From the IMG/VR virus record IMGVR_UViG_3300032462_000026, positions 1 through 38,743 of that record: a stretch of 38,743 bases of DNA, one strand, 5' to 3'. The translations under genes were made by a program, and so were the position numbers. The DNA is from a virus. The notes below the pieces were generated by a model that was not told the DNA's origin, did no database searches, and saw only the letters and a list, made by a program, of their open reading frames with translations. Positions 23,744-31,569 of the stretch are shown here, piece by piece. Numbering within the stretch: the stretch's first letter is position 1; each line of letters starts with the position of its first letter.

Positions 23744-24480
23744 TAGAAGCGTCCTGATTCAGAGAAAGGGTTAGATTCAGAAAAATTGACGAATGTGTCT
23801 GTTTCTGTTTGAATTGTTTCGTTTTCAGCTGCCGCGTCAATTACCTCGAGCTCGTCGCCCTCTGTCAAGAACTGCTCACCACTTTCCATCAAGAAAGGAC
23901 TCTCTAGACGATCATCAACCAATAAGTTGAATATACTTGCCTTGCCAAGAAAATTACTAACGTATAGGTCATCAATTTCCGAGAACCCTGTATTGAAATA
24001 CTCGCTGTTGTACTCAAACAACTCACATTTTAAATCGTACATCTGCAGAGCACCCATCTGGTAAAAAACTGGTTCATGCTCTACAAACTTTATCTCAAAC
24101 ATCTTTCGGTTGAGAGGGAAATAAATTAGATCTCCTTCACGAGGCCTTGTAATGGAAAGAAGCGTACCAAGTTCTTGTTCAAACGACCGCCGCGCTACCG
24201 TAAACGTCATTTGATCGCGGATCTGAAGATTGAATTTTGAAAGGAAGTCCCCTTCTCCTCCAAAGCCTTCAACGTTTTTAATATACATCTCAACATCACC
24301 AGTTTCCGTGTAGCGGGACGTCTGACGATCTTCACCGTAGACCTTATCTTCGTTTTGAAGAGTACGCTTGATATACTTAATATCAACACCGTAGATCTTA
24401 ATAGTCTCAATCACAAGATCTTCAATAAGATTTTGCTCTTGGCTATTTGTGAAATTATTAAAGTAGAAATTGGTGGCCAT
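23743..24480 (-). CDS. 14: gp14 neck protein
   Basis: This 245-residue protein forms the head-to-tail connector with gp13. The N-terminus with FYFNNFTNSQEQNLIEDLVIETIKIYG and YIKRTLQNEDKVYGED, plus RPREGDLIYFPLNRKMFEIKFVEHEPVFYQMG, is the characteristic gp14 sequence of marine T4-like phages. It lies seven bases downstream of gene 13 and its end overlaps the gene 15 start. Confidence 0.95.
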   Translation of the reverse strand: MATNFYFNNFTNSQEQNLIEDLVIETIKIYGVDIKYIKRTLQNEDKVYGEDRQTSRYTETGDVEMYIKNVEGFGGEGDFLSKFNLQIRDQMTFTVARRSFEQELGTLLSITRPREGDLIYFPLNRKMFEIKFVEHEPVFYQMGALQMYDLKCELFEYNSEYFNTGFSEIDDLYVSNFLGKASIFNLLVDDRLESPFLMESGEQFLTEGDELEVIDAAAENETIQTETDTFVNFSESNPFSESGRF

Positions 24481-24486
24481 GAATCT

Positions 24487-25230
24487 TTAGCCGATCATAT
24501 CGATGTTTGGAAGGGAGTACGAATTTAACATCTCATCTTCCATCTTAACAATTTCTGCCGCTGCGTCGTCGTATATCTTCTGCCCATTAAACTGGACGCC
24601 ACCTGGCAATACCAACCCTTCAAATTTTGTTAAGTTTGACCCCCACTGTTTTTTAATTAGCTGTGTGCAATAGTTCCCTAACCAACGATCACCCCACACA
24701 TCAGTAAACTCGTCGGGATCAACAACTTGGTATGCTTGAATAACAAGATACTGCCCAACATTAACCTTCTCCCAATCCATATCAATATGGAGACGGTTTC
24801 TGTGTCTGTTGTAACGGATTGGTTGTTTACCTACTAGCAACTCTTGAATGAAGGCAATATGTTCCATTGCCATGTAATATGGAATCATCGACACGCTCGA
24901 AAACGTGTACAAATCATTCAGAGCGATTTGGTAACGAATGTTGAACAAATCGTTACTACTAACAGCAGGATCGCCTACAGGAAAAACATACACGGCACCG
25001 ATAATATTTTCTGGTGTTGTAATGTATCTGTCGGTAATTGTCTGTGCGGTAATAAGATGTTTATAGTACACCATTTCAGTGCCATCAAAATGGTAGTCCC
25101 AATAATATTTAATTGCTTCATCAATACGATCTTCAACCTGATCGTCGTCGACGTTTATTTCGATGACAGGCTTTCCTAGCTTTCGCAAGCAATACTCTTT
25201 AAACTGCGACCTACTTGATGGAATAGCCAT
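24487..25230 (-). CDS. 13: gp13 neck protein
   Basis: This 247-residue head completion/neck protein has conserved blocks FKEYCLRKLGKPVIEINVDD, VEDRIDEAIKYYWDYHFDG, NRLHIDMDW and a Trp-rich ADVWGDRWL-like stretch (VWGDRWLGNY). The C-terminus with VLPGGVQFNGQKIYDDA is typical of gp13. It is downstream of and nearly fused to the 108-residue structural gene, whose final AACGAGG codons include its ribosome site. Confidence 0.95.
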   Translation of the reverse strand: MAIPSSRSQFKEYCLRKLGKPVIEINVDDDQVEDRIDEAIKYYWDYHFDGTEMVYYKHLITAQTITDRYITTPENIIGAVYVFPVGDPAVSSNDLFNIRYQIALNDLYTFSSVSMIPYYMAMEHIAFIQELLVGKQPIRYNRHRNRLHIDMDWEKVNVGQYLVIQAYQVVDPDEFTDVWGDRWLGNYCTQLIKKQWGSNLTKFEGLVLPGGVQFNGQKIYDDAAAEIVKMEDEMLNSYSLPNIDMIG

Positions 25231-25232
25231 AT

Positions 25233-25559
25233 TTACCTCGTTACGTTAGGTGTTACGGTCACAATACCTTCAACCGTTCGGATTACAGTGTTACCGTCAG
25301 TCGCCTCAACATCATAGACATATCGGCCGCCTACAATATTTGCATTGGTTTCGGCATTCATTGATAGTGTTTGGGCACCGTCGATCGTGCCTAACACGAC
25401 CGTAAATGTATAAGCAGTATTCGACGTGAAATGCTTGCGCATCTGACCGTTTGCGGTGAACCCTGTAAGATCAACCACCTCTCCTGTATTTGATAATGCA
25501 ATAATAGTGTTGGAGAACGAAGCCCCTTGTTCCATAACCAAATTTACTTTGCGTGCCAT
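25233..25559 (-). CDS. Ig-like/BppU-N-like putative virion protein
   Basis: This 108-residue beta-rich protein opens with VNLVMEQGASFSNTIIALSNTGEVVDLTGFTANGQMRK and ends GRYVYDVEATDGNTVIRTVEGIVTVTPNVTR. This 'EQGATF...DLTGYTA..QMR...G.Y.YDVE' pattern is common in phages and is linked to BppU-like N-terminal or Ig-like domains on virions. Its exact place on the particle is unknown. It is the first gene of the neck cluster, has an exact late box 28 bases upstream, and borders the accessory cassette. Confidence 0.75.
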   Translation of the reverse strand: MARKVNLVMEQGASFSNTIIALSNTGEVVDLTGFTANGQMRKHFTSNTAYTFTVVLGTIDGAQTLSMNAETNANIVGGRYVYDVEATDGNTVIRTVEGIVTVTPNVTR

Positions 25560-25586
25560 GTTTGTCTCTTTGCGATGTTATACAAA

Positions 25587-25594
25587 TATTTATA
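25587..25594 (-). promoter_or_regulatory. Late promoter (TATAAATA) for the neck-terminase cluster
   Basis: An exact TATAAATA on the minus strand, 28 bases before the start of the 108-residue virion gene and within the 43-base gap after the TctC-like gene. It should drive that gene and genes 13 to 17. Confidence 0.85.
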
Positions 25595-25602
25595 CAAAAA
25601 CA

Positions 25603-26520
25603 CTATTGGGTTACACCAGCGTCCTTACGAGATTTTGCAATATAATCAGTAAACTTCTTTGATCCGAAGATGCTTGGACTCCAATACAGGTTGTTGTTTT
25701 TGTAGTATTCAACTACGTCCTTATCTTGCAACACATCCATCATCAGAGCAGAGTAGAAATTAATTACCTGTTTTGATACTCCTTTTGGAAGTATAATTCC
25801 ATATCCACCACTGAACGCGAAACCGGGGAGAACTTCACTCAGCGCAGCTACGTTTGGTAGGTCAGGTAAGCGGTTTTCACTTGTAACAGCCGCAATTCCT
25901 ACCTTACCATCGCGGTATATCTCTGCGACTGAACCGACAGGAAGTATTGCATAATTAATATGCCCACCTTGAATGTCGGGGATTATTTGCCCACTCGATT
26001 TATACGGAACAAGTGTTGCTGTTCCTTTCACCACTTTTAACAGGTCGTTTGCTCGTGCGATTTGACCTTTACTTGACACACCAATTGTTGTTTCAACCTT
26101 GTTGAGGTTAGATATGAAATTGGGTAGAGTTCCTACTCCAACAACCGCGAAATAAATTTTTGATGCTATAGTAATATATTCAAAATCGGCCGCGGTATAC
26201 TCCTGCACGCCTTTATAGAAGATATCATTGTATACGAAATGCGATCCGATACCACTAAACGCGAAATAAGACCCATCCTTTGGTTGCCGGTGGAAATAAT
26301 TAATACCAACAACACCGCTGCCACCAGGTCGGTAATCACGAAGCACTTTGATACCCCTCTTTTCGATAGCTTTGTAAATTGGCGCCAACGCCGCGTCGGT
26401 TGATGACCCAGCTGGATACGATACCACGACTACTAGGTTCGTTGGTTTAAATTCTGCATGTGTTTTGATAGTGAACCCGAACAGGACCAAACATAAAACA
26501 ACTATTGATAATATTTTCAT
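25603..26520 (-). CDS. TctC/Bug-family periplasmic solute-binding protein (copy A)
   Basis: This is a 305-residue protein. The first ~22 residues are a Sec signal peptide (MKIL, a hydrophobic run VVLCLVLFGF, then a likely cut after THA). The mature part carries the tripartite tricarboxylate transporter binding-protein pattern: VVVVSYPAGSSTDAAL, a YRPGGSGVVGINYF loop, PKDGSYFAF, VPYKSSGQIIPDIQGGH, AAVTSENRLPDLPNV and GGYGIILPKG. Family members bind carboxylates or aromatic acids in the periplasm and deliver them to a TctAB permease, which is not encoded here. It is translated six bases after PP-loop protein A with a GAGGAA site. A phage copy is unusual; it could supply a host permease or have a new role. 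Confidence 0.88.
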   Translation of the reverse strand: MKILSIVVLCLVLFGFTIKTHAEFKPTNLVVVVSYPAGSSTDAALAPIYKAIEKRGIKVLRDYRPGGSGVVGINYFHRQPKDGSYFAFSGIGSHFVYNDIFYKGVQEYTAADFEYITIASKIYFAVVGVGTLPNFISNLNKVETTIGVSSKGQIARANDLLKVVKGTATLVPYKSSGQIIPDIQGGHINYAILPVGSVAEIYRDGKVGIAAVTSENRLPDLPNVAALSEVLPGFAFSGGYGIILPKGVSKQVINFYSALMMDVLQDKDVVEYYKNNNLYWSPSIFGSKKFTDYIAKSRKDAGVTQ

Positions 26521-26526
26521 ATTTCC

Positions 26527-27735
26527 TCATATAATGTATAGTTTTGATTTAACTCTTGTAATCCTGTTAGGAAGGGTTTTGTCGTGGAATTGCATCGTTT
26601 GCTTGATCCACGGTGCCTTAATACTACTTATGTAGTGTTGCAAACCGCCAACGAGAAGATCAACAGAGCCGTCCGAGCGGCTCTGTTGATAAAACCAAAT
26701 GTCGCGCTCGTTGAGAAAGTGCCCAGATGGCTTCGAGTTAAACTTATTGAAAGAGACCAAATCAGCCGACGTGAGGGAGGGGTAGAGAAGAATTTTCAAC
26801 ATATCGCCACCCAACGCACATATTAATTTGCCATCAGCAGAAAAGTAATTTGACACAAGTTGGTGTTTATATGGATCTTTCCCCGCGTATAACTTTCCAA
26901 GAGTGCTGATTGTTTTATTTGCTACGTGCCGTTGAAAAAAGTTCTTTATAATATGTGATTGCTTAATTATTATCTGTGCGCCTTCATATGTCGGCGACCA
27001 GTAAAACAACTCGTCGACCCCTCCACTCAAACTACTCTCTAATATGTTTTTTGTTGGCGACATTAGTGTTATACAGTCAGCAAAATGAAATGAAAAGTTT
27101 TCGCCGAACCCCTCAACGCGCGGCTTTTCGGCCCCCCACACAAAACAAACTTTTTTTCCTGCTGTTAACAATTCCTTCCATTCACGGGTTCCGTTTTCGT
27201 AAATACTTCCGGCCCTCACCCTGGCTTGAGTGAAAGGTGTCCCGATATCGTTTATCCAGTGGATAAAATCAGAGTTCTTTTTTGTGTAGAAGTTGTTGAG
27301 GTTGTCAGTGATATCAAACAGCGTTTGTTTTGTTTGTATTCCTAATTTTTGCACTTTCGGTATTGCAACATTAAACACTTCATTGTTGACAAAGCTTGCG
27401 GGATTTTGGGATCCCTTCAAATCAACCATAAAACATACTTCGTCGAGCGGAATGTTATTGCGCGCAAACGTTTCGAGAATGTTTGTCGAATCGGACCCGC
27501 CGCTATACATAAGAACAATATGGTCGTATTGTTCTCGTAGTTTTTCTGCTCTTTTCGTATACAGCTCGTCCAACGAGAAGGGTGGTTCAGTTGTCCAGTC
27601 AAACGATGAAAAGAACTCGTCATTATAGTTCCACTTCACATCTTGTGGGTTGTCGGCTAACTGCATTATTTCATATTTGCTGGTCGTTATTAGTTGTTTG
27701 TACTGATAAAAACCATATGTGTGAGGATGATTCAT
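26527..27735 (-). CDS. PP-loop ATPase-like protein A
   Basis: This protein of about 402 residues has the PP-loop pyrophosphatase motif SGGSDS at residues 78-83, in a Rossmann-like context (HIVLMYSGGSDSTN). PP-loop enzymes (asparagine synthetase, QueC, tRNA thiolases, NAD and GMP synthetases) adenylate a carboxylate, carbonyl or base. The substrate is not visible. Further landmarks are KVCFVWGAEKP near the middle and DELFYWSPTYEG. It is clearly paralogous to the protein at 29487-30539. It starts with ATG at 27735, or GTG at 27744. It precedes the TctC-like gene A in the minus-strand arm of the cassette. A perfect 13-bp hairpin lies in its coding region. Confidence 0.82.
   Translation of the reverse strand: MNHPHTYGFYQYKQLITTSKYEIMQLADNPQDVKWNYNDEFFSSFDWTTEPPFSLDELYTKRAEKLREQYDHIVLMYSGGSDSTNILETFARNNIPLDEVCFMVDLKGSQNPASFVNNEVFNVAIPKVQKLGIQTKQTLFDITDNLNNFYTKKNSDFIHWINDIGTPFTQARVRAGSIYENGTREWKELLTAGKKVCFVWGAEKPRVEGFGENFSFHFADCITLMSPTKNILESSLSGGVDELFYWSPTYEGAQIIIKQSHIIKNFFQRHVANKTISTLGKLYAGKDPYKHQLVSNYFSADGKLICALGGDMLKILLYPSLTSADLVSFNKFNSKPSGHFLNERDIWFYQQSRSDGSVDLLVGGLQHYISSIKAPWIKQTMQFHDKTLPNRITRVKSKLYII
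26659..26690. other. Perfect 13-bp inverted repeat inside PP-loop gene A
   Basis: ATCAACAGAGCCG at 26659-26671 is followed by a 6-base loop and its exact complement at 26678-26690. No T-tract follows on either strand, so it is not a standard terminator. It could form an RNA hairpin in the coding region or be a remnant of an insertion; chance is possible. Confidence 0.75.
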
Positions 27736-27751
27736 ATACTTCACTAACCTA

Positions 27752-27771
27752 TATAATATCTGTACAGCTAT
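27752..27771. promoter_or_regulatory. Putative divergent promoter region of the accessory cassette
   Basis: The centre between the two arms holds TATAATAT on the plus strand at 27752-27759, about 27 bases before the TctC-like B start. It also holds CCTAAATA on the minus strand (27764-27771), about 29 bases before the ATG of PP-loop A. These spacings match the exact late boxes, but both sequences are imperfect. TATAAT could also act as a -10 element without a good -35. Confidence 0.35.
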
Positions 27772-27785
27772 TTAGGAGGTTGGTT

Positions 27786-28688
27786 ATGAATTGGTTATTA
27801 GTGTGTTTGATTGTTTTGATGCCGTCGACGCCGCGGGCACAGGATGTTTCACAAATATACGTTGCGTATCCACCAGGAGGGTTAGGAGATATTTTAGCGC
27901 GGCACGTGTCAAAATATATAGGGCCACTTCAGGTAGTCAATATCCCAGGACCACTCAATCAACAAGCAGCCAAGACAGCTTTTCGTAACAACCAGTTGAT
28001 GTCTGTTGAAACATCGAGTCTCGCAATTACTCCTGAGATTTACGGCCGAGAAAAATCGTACGACATGTACGATAACTTTCAAAGAGCAATAATATTAGGA
28101 TCGTCGCCGATGGTTCTTGTTGTTAATGCTGACCTCCCTATAAACAACGTTGCCGAATTCAAACGATATAACGCTGATAATAATGTCGACGTCACATACG
28201 CAACAGCCGGCTCTATTACGATTGTAGCGGCGTTAGAATTTCTCGAGCTTGCAAAGATTAAAGCTCGCCCAATTCCATACAAGGGTGGCGCTGATGCTAT
28301 CCAGGCAGTTATGGGTGGGCACGTGACGTTTCACTTCGGAAATCTCACAGGAGCAATAACACAAACACGCGTTAAAATTATTGCGGTCGGTACACAAAAC
28401 CGAGTTGACCAGCTTCCTGAAGTAATGACAGTGAAAGAGCAACTCGGCAAAACGCTCACAACAAAAGGTTATTTTGGTGTTGGTTTGCCAAACGGTATTA
28501 ACAGTGATATGGCTAATGTGTGGGCAAACCGGTTTAAGTTGTTGTGCGGCAGCAATCAGTTTGCTGCAGATATGAGTAAATACGGGTTTACAGTCGAGTG
28601 TTTAAACGGTGCAGCCTATCACACAACAATCACAAACCAACAGAAATTTTATCGTGATATGATTACAAAATATGGGCTGCAAAGATGA
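27786..28688 (+). CDS. TctC/Bug-family periplasmic solute-binding protein (copy B)
   Basis: This is a 300-residue protein. A short Sec signal peptide (MNWLLVCLIVLMPSTPRA, likely cut before QDV) precedes a mature domain with IYVAYPPGGLGDILARHVSKY, the 'PPGG..D..AR' hallmark of the family. PIPYKGGADAIQAVMGGHVTF and IAVGTQNRVDQLPEVMTV follow the family order. It differs widely from copy A, so this is not a recent duplication. The start has an excellent AGGAGG site; a longer open frame from 27582 is antisense to PP-loop A and rejected. Its stop overlaps the next gene by ATGA. Export to the periplasm is predicted; the ligand is unknown. Confidence 0.88.
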   Translation: MNWLLVCLIVLMPSTPRAQDVSQIYVAYPPGGLGDILARHVSKYIGPLQVVNIPGPLNQQAAKTAFRNNQLMSVETSSLAITPEIYGREKSYDMYDNFQRAIILGSSPMVLVVNADLPINNVAEFKRYNADNNVDVTYATAGSITIVAALEFLELAKIKARPIPYKGGADAIQAVMGGHVTFHFGNLTGAITQTRVKIIAVGTQNRVDQLPEVMTVKEQLGKTLTTKGYFGVGLPNGINSDMANVWANRFKLLCGSNQFAADMSKYGFTVECLNGAAYHTTITNQQKFYRDMITKYGLQR

Positions 28689-29500
28689 AAACACACAAAA
28701 ACTGGCTTTTAACAAATATTGCCGAAAAACAGTTTAATCATCACCTCAACTATACGGTTTATACCCGTTTATACCCGTTTTACGACGTTTCCTTTCAACG
28801 ATCGATAGAATGTACGATCAATGAAATTCGAAACCTTAAAAACGACTTATATGTTGGATTGAGTGGTGGAGCTGATTCTGAGTTTGTGTTGAAGTCGTTC
28901 GTAGAACGACATGTTCCTATCACACCCGTAATTGTAAAGTGTGAAGGAAACGAAGCAGAAACATTCTATGCTTATAAAGCGTGTCGGCGCTTTAATGTTG
29001 ATCCGGTAATTATTATGGCTGATAACAACAAACTAATTAGCACGTTTGAAGAGATGAATGGAAAACTTCCAATGCACGGAATAATGGCTATCCCACAACT
29101 AATTGCAGCAGAGTTTGTTGCGCGCCGTGAAGGGTTTATAATAAACCCAAACCACTTAAACGGCGACGGCGACGGAAAAGTTATTGAAGGAATTTTTGAG
29201 CGGAATGAATGGGACGATTATGTCGATGTACTGTATCCAGGAATGGCAATCGAATTTTTCTCCTACCACATTGAAACGATCTACGCAATGACACTGCTAG
29301 CAACAAAAGGAACGTGGCAACAGTATAAAAGCAAACTATACCAAACACCATATCGACCGAAGATGCGCGCGAAATACCACCCAACAGTAGTCGATTTTTT
29401 TGACAAAACGATTGCAGATTTTCCACAATCGAACCCCCACTTTTGTTTTGGCAACAGGAATCAAGTCCTTGAAAGATTGAGCCCCTATGTTATCAAGTAA
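28685..29500 (+). CDS. PP-loop ATPase-like protein B
   Basis: This 271-residue protein has SGGADS at residues 60-65 (YVGLSGGADSEFVLK), the PP-loop signature, and no cysteine desulfurase-type partner domain. It is shorter than proteins A and C and not obviously paralogous to them beyond the motif. A region PMHGIMAIPQLIAAEFVARREGFIINPNHLNGDGDGKV may form the substrate site. It overlaps the TctC-like B stop (ATGA) and its end overlaps PP-loop C by 14 bases, so the three plus-strand genes form one coupled operon. An amide-forming or base-modifying reaction is possible; nothing fixes it. Confidence 0.8.
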   Translation: MKTHKNWLLTNIAEKQFNHHLNYTVYTRLYPFYDVSFQRSIECTINEIRNLKNDLYVGLSGGADSEFVLKSFVERHVPITPVIVKCEGNEAETFYAYKACRRFNVDPVIIMADNNKLISTFEEMNGKLPMHGIMAIPQLIAAEFVARREGFIINPNHLNGDGDGKVIEGIFERNEWDDYVDVLYPGMAIEFFSYHIETIYAMTLLATKGTWQQYKSKLYQTPYRPKMRAKYHPTVVDFFDKTIADFPQSNPHFCFGNRNQVLERLSPYVIK

Positions 29501-30539
29501 GTTAGGTTTTTATCAGAGTGGGAAAAATGTTAGTGTTTCGCGTCGAGAAGTAACAGAAAGAACACTATCAATACCACATTGGAATTTCAACGACGATGTG
29601 TTTAGTGTTGTTAATTGGAATAAAGAACCTCCAGAAACATTATCGGATTTATATATTGCGCGTTGCCGGCAACTAAGAGAAAAATACGATTACGTAGTTC
29701 TAATGTTTAGTGGTGGCAGTGACAGCGACAATATGTTGGAGCACTGGTTGCTTTCAGGATGTAAGTTGGACGAGGTTGTTATATTGAACAGGCAATCAGG
29801 TGCCAACGACAAAACGAGTTTTTCAGAAATTGAGCAGAACGTTGTTGCGATCCCAAAAGCGATGATGCTCCAACAACTTCACAAGTTCAAACTAACAATA
29901 TTTGACCAATCGACAGCGATGATCGATTTTATAAAACAAACAGACGACATACCATACGTAAGCAACATCATAATCACGCCAAATGTAGGCTCGAGAAGGT
30001 TTTTGTTTGAGCAGCCACATATTAAGCGTGTGCTTAGTCAGGGCAAGAAAGTGGTTTTAGTTTGGGGGGCAGATAAAATTATACACAGCTTTCGCAAACA
30101 AAAGCTTTCTGTGTCATTTGATCAACATAACGTCGAATGTTGTGTTGGTCCGCTACTAATTGCTAACAGTGGTGAGAAAGAAGGGAAGTGTCACGAGCTT
30201 TTTTATTGGACCGCTGACTTTCCAGATGTTGTTATTAAGCAAGCGCACGTTATCAAACAGTATCTGTCGTGCCCAATAAACCACGTAACTAATCCACAAT
30301 TTGTATCGTATGGGCAGCAATCAATCAAGCTAACGGACGACGGGTACCGAAGAGTCGTGTACCCTTTTTGGGATTTAAAAACATTTACGGCAGGAAAAAG
30401 CAGTAGCACAACAATCTCTAATAGAGATCAATGGCTTTGGAGAGGTAATCTACCTGAAGCGAGAAGGTTTGAAGATATCGTAAAACAATACCACACAAAC
30501 GTCACAACAACGAAAAATACTTACACAGTCGGGTCGTAG
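29487..30539 (+). CDS. PP-loop ATPase-like protein C (paralog of A)
   Basis: This 350-residue protein has SGGSDS at residues 75-80 (VVLMFSGGSDSDN). It shares with protein A the same layout: GFYQ at the N-terminus, a W-N-F-N-D segment, EPPETLSDLY, LREKYDYVVLMF, LDEVV, AIPK, LVWGADK and ELFYWTADFPDVVIKQAHVIK. The two are therefore paralogs, placed in opposite orientation on either side of the cassette. The start is inside the end of PP-loop B. Its final 19 bases overlap the convergent gene ending at 30521, so there is no space for a terminator. Confidence 0.82.
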   Translation: MLSSKLGFYQSGKNVSVSRREVTERTLSIPHWNFNDDVFSVVNWNKEPPETLSDLYIARCRQLREKYDYVVLMFSGGSDSDNMLEHWLLSGCKLDEVVILNRQSGANDKTSFSEIEQNVVAIPKAMMLQQLHKFKLTIFDQSTAMIDFIKQTDDIPYVSNIIITPNVGSRRFLFEQPHIKRVLSQGKKVVLVWGADKIIHSFRKQKLSVSFDQHNVECCVGPLLIANSGEKEGKCHELFYWTADFPDVVIKQAHVIKQYLSCPINHVTNPQFVSYGQQSIKLTDDGYRRVVYPFWDLKTFTAGKSSSTTISNRDQWLWRGNLPEARRFEDIVKQYHTNVTTTKNTYTVGS

Positions 30540-31024
30540 GAGTCGAACTGTACATTGACGGCCAATAGAGCATCAATCGACGTTGCCGCGTTCAAATCCT
30601 TCGCGGCGGCGTCGGCAAGTTTTTTAATCGATTGCTTGTATTTGATTAATTCTTCGAGAACGCCGCCCTGTTCGATGAGGTCGATTGCCCGCATTTTTGC
30701 GTAGTCATTAAGATAGTTATATTTTGATTTCAAATTTTGTTGGATTCTATTGCGTACCAATTTCAATTCAACATCGGAAACTTTCAGTGCAATTGATGAA
30801 TCCTCTTCGTTCATTACGTATTCCCCATCAAAATTATGTTTTTCAAGATCGGGGCAACGGTCAACAATTTCGGCAATCTGATTCTCGACGACAAAAAGCA
30901 TGCGGCTTAAATTGTAGCCAGCAACGTTATTAGCGAATTCGTCTGGCGACAGTCGTCGAGCAACAGCGGACCGGTCAGCAGTGAGGTAGACGAATTGTGT
31001 ATCTTTTACGTTAGCGTATATCAT
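30521..31024 (-). CDS. Unrecognised protein, possible tail-fibre assembly protein
   Basis: This 167-residue, helical, charged protein has an internal coiled-coil-like stretch (LVRNRIQQNLKSKYNYLND, then ELIKYKQSIKKLADAAAKDL). The overall style resembles small phage chaperones or fibre assembly proteins encoded beside fibre genes, but I see no diagnostic motif. Its start overlaps the 2OG oxygenase stop by ATGA. Its 3' end overlaps the convergent PP-loop C gene by 19 bases. Confidence 0.55.
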   Translation of the reverse strand: MIYANVKDTQFVYLTADRSAVARRLSPDEFANNVAGYNLSRMLFVVENQIAEIVDRCPDLEKHNFDGEYVMNEEDSSIALKVSDVELKLVRNRIQQNLKSKYNYLNDYAKMRAIDLIEQGGVLEELIKYKQSIKKLADAAAKDLNAATSIDALLAVNVQFDSYDPTV

Positions 31025-31569
31025 ACAAATTTAGGCCCCGTAAACCAGTTAACAAGCGAGTATCGCGTTCCAAATGTTACGGGAGCAACACGATGTCTCA
31101 ACGCTGAAGGAAACACCATAACAGATCCTCGTGGTTTGATTAGCGGTTGTTCTTCTCGTTTATATCCTTCAAACTGAAAATCGCCGCCACCATAATCATC
31201 GTTTAATGTGATCACGAGGCTGAGCTTTCTCATTCCGTCTTTGTGTCGTGAAGAGTCTTGATGATAGTCGTAAAAATCATCAACATCATACACAGTGAAC
31301 TGAGGAACTTCTTGCCCGGTGATTGCAAAGTTCCACGCCTGCTTATTAGCTTGTGACATATAATGCCACGCGATAGCGGAAAGCCACGCGTGTTTTGAAG
31401 GCTCGAGGAAAGCAGTGCGCGATAAACGAATATCTTCGTTGACTTTTGGGTTATCGGTATCAACAACCGCCGCAGCTATTCCCCCTCTCAAACCTTCAGA
31501 AATTATTACGTTGCACACCGAAGGTGGAATTTCACTTTCCCAAAACCAGTGAGTTGGCTCAATAATCAT
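31021..31569 (-). CDS. 2-oxoglutarate/Fe(II)-dependent dioxygenase (prolyl 4-hydroxylase-like)
   Basis: This protein of about 182 residues has the jelly-roll Fe(II) triad YHQDSS (His-x-Asp) in the central region, and a distal His in LRHRVAPVTFGTRYSLVNWF. The Arg 10 residues after that His binds 2-oxoglutarate in this family. GGGDFQFEG and KPRGSVMVFPSALRHRV are typical of PKHD-type hydroxylases common in marine phages. Substrates are unknown; hydroxylation of a fibre protein, such as the nearby Gly-rich or collagen-like proteins, is a fair hypothesis. The ATG at 31569 overlaps the DUF6065-like stop by ATGA; an earlier ATG at 31584 has no ribosome site. Confidence 0.9.
   Translation of the reverse strand: MIIEPTHWFWESEIPPSVCNVIISEGLRGGIAAAVVDTDNPKVNEDIRLSRTAFLEPSKHAWLSAIAWHYMSQANKQAWNFAITGQEVPQFTVYDVDDFYDYHQDSSRHKDGMRKLSLVITLNDDYGGGDFQFEGYKREEQPLIKPRGSVMVFPSALRHRVAPVTFGTRYSLVNWFTGPKFV

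Noticed and set aside
27582-27785. Longer N-terminus for TctC-like B
   Set aside because: It is antisense to PP-loop A, and the ATG at 27786 has an AGGAGG site followed by a clear signal peptide.
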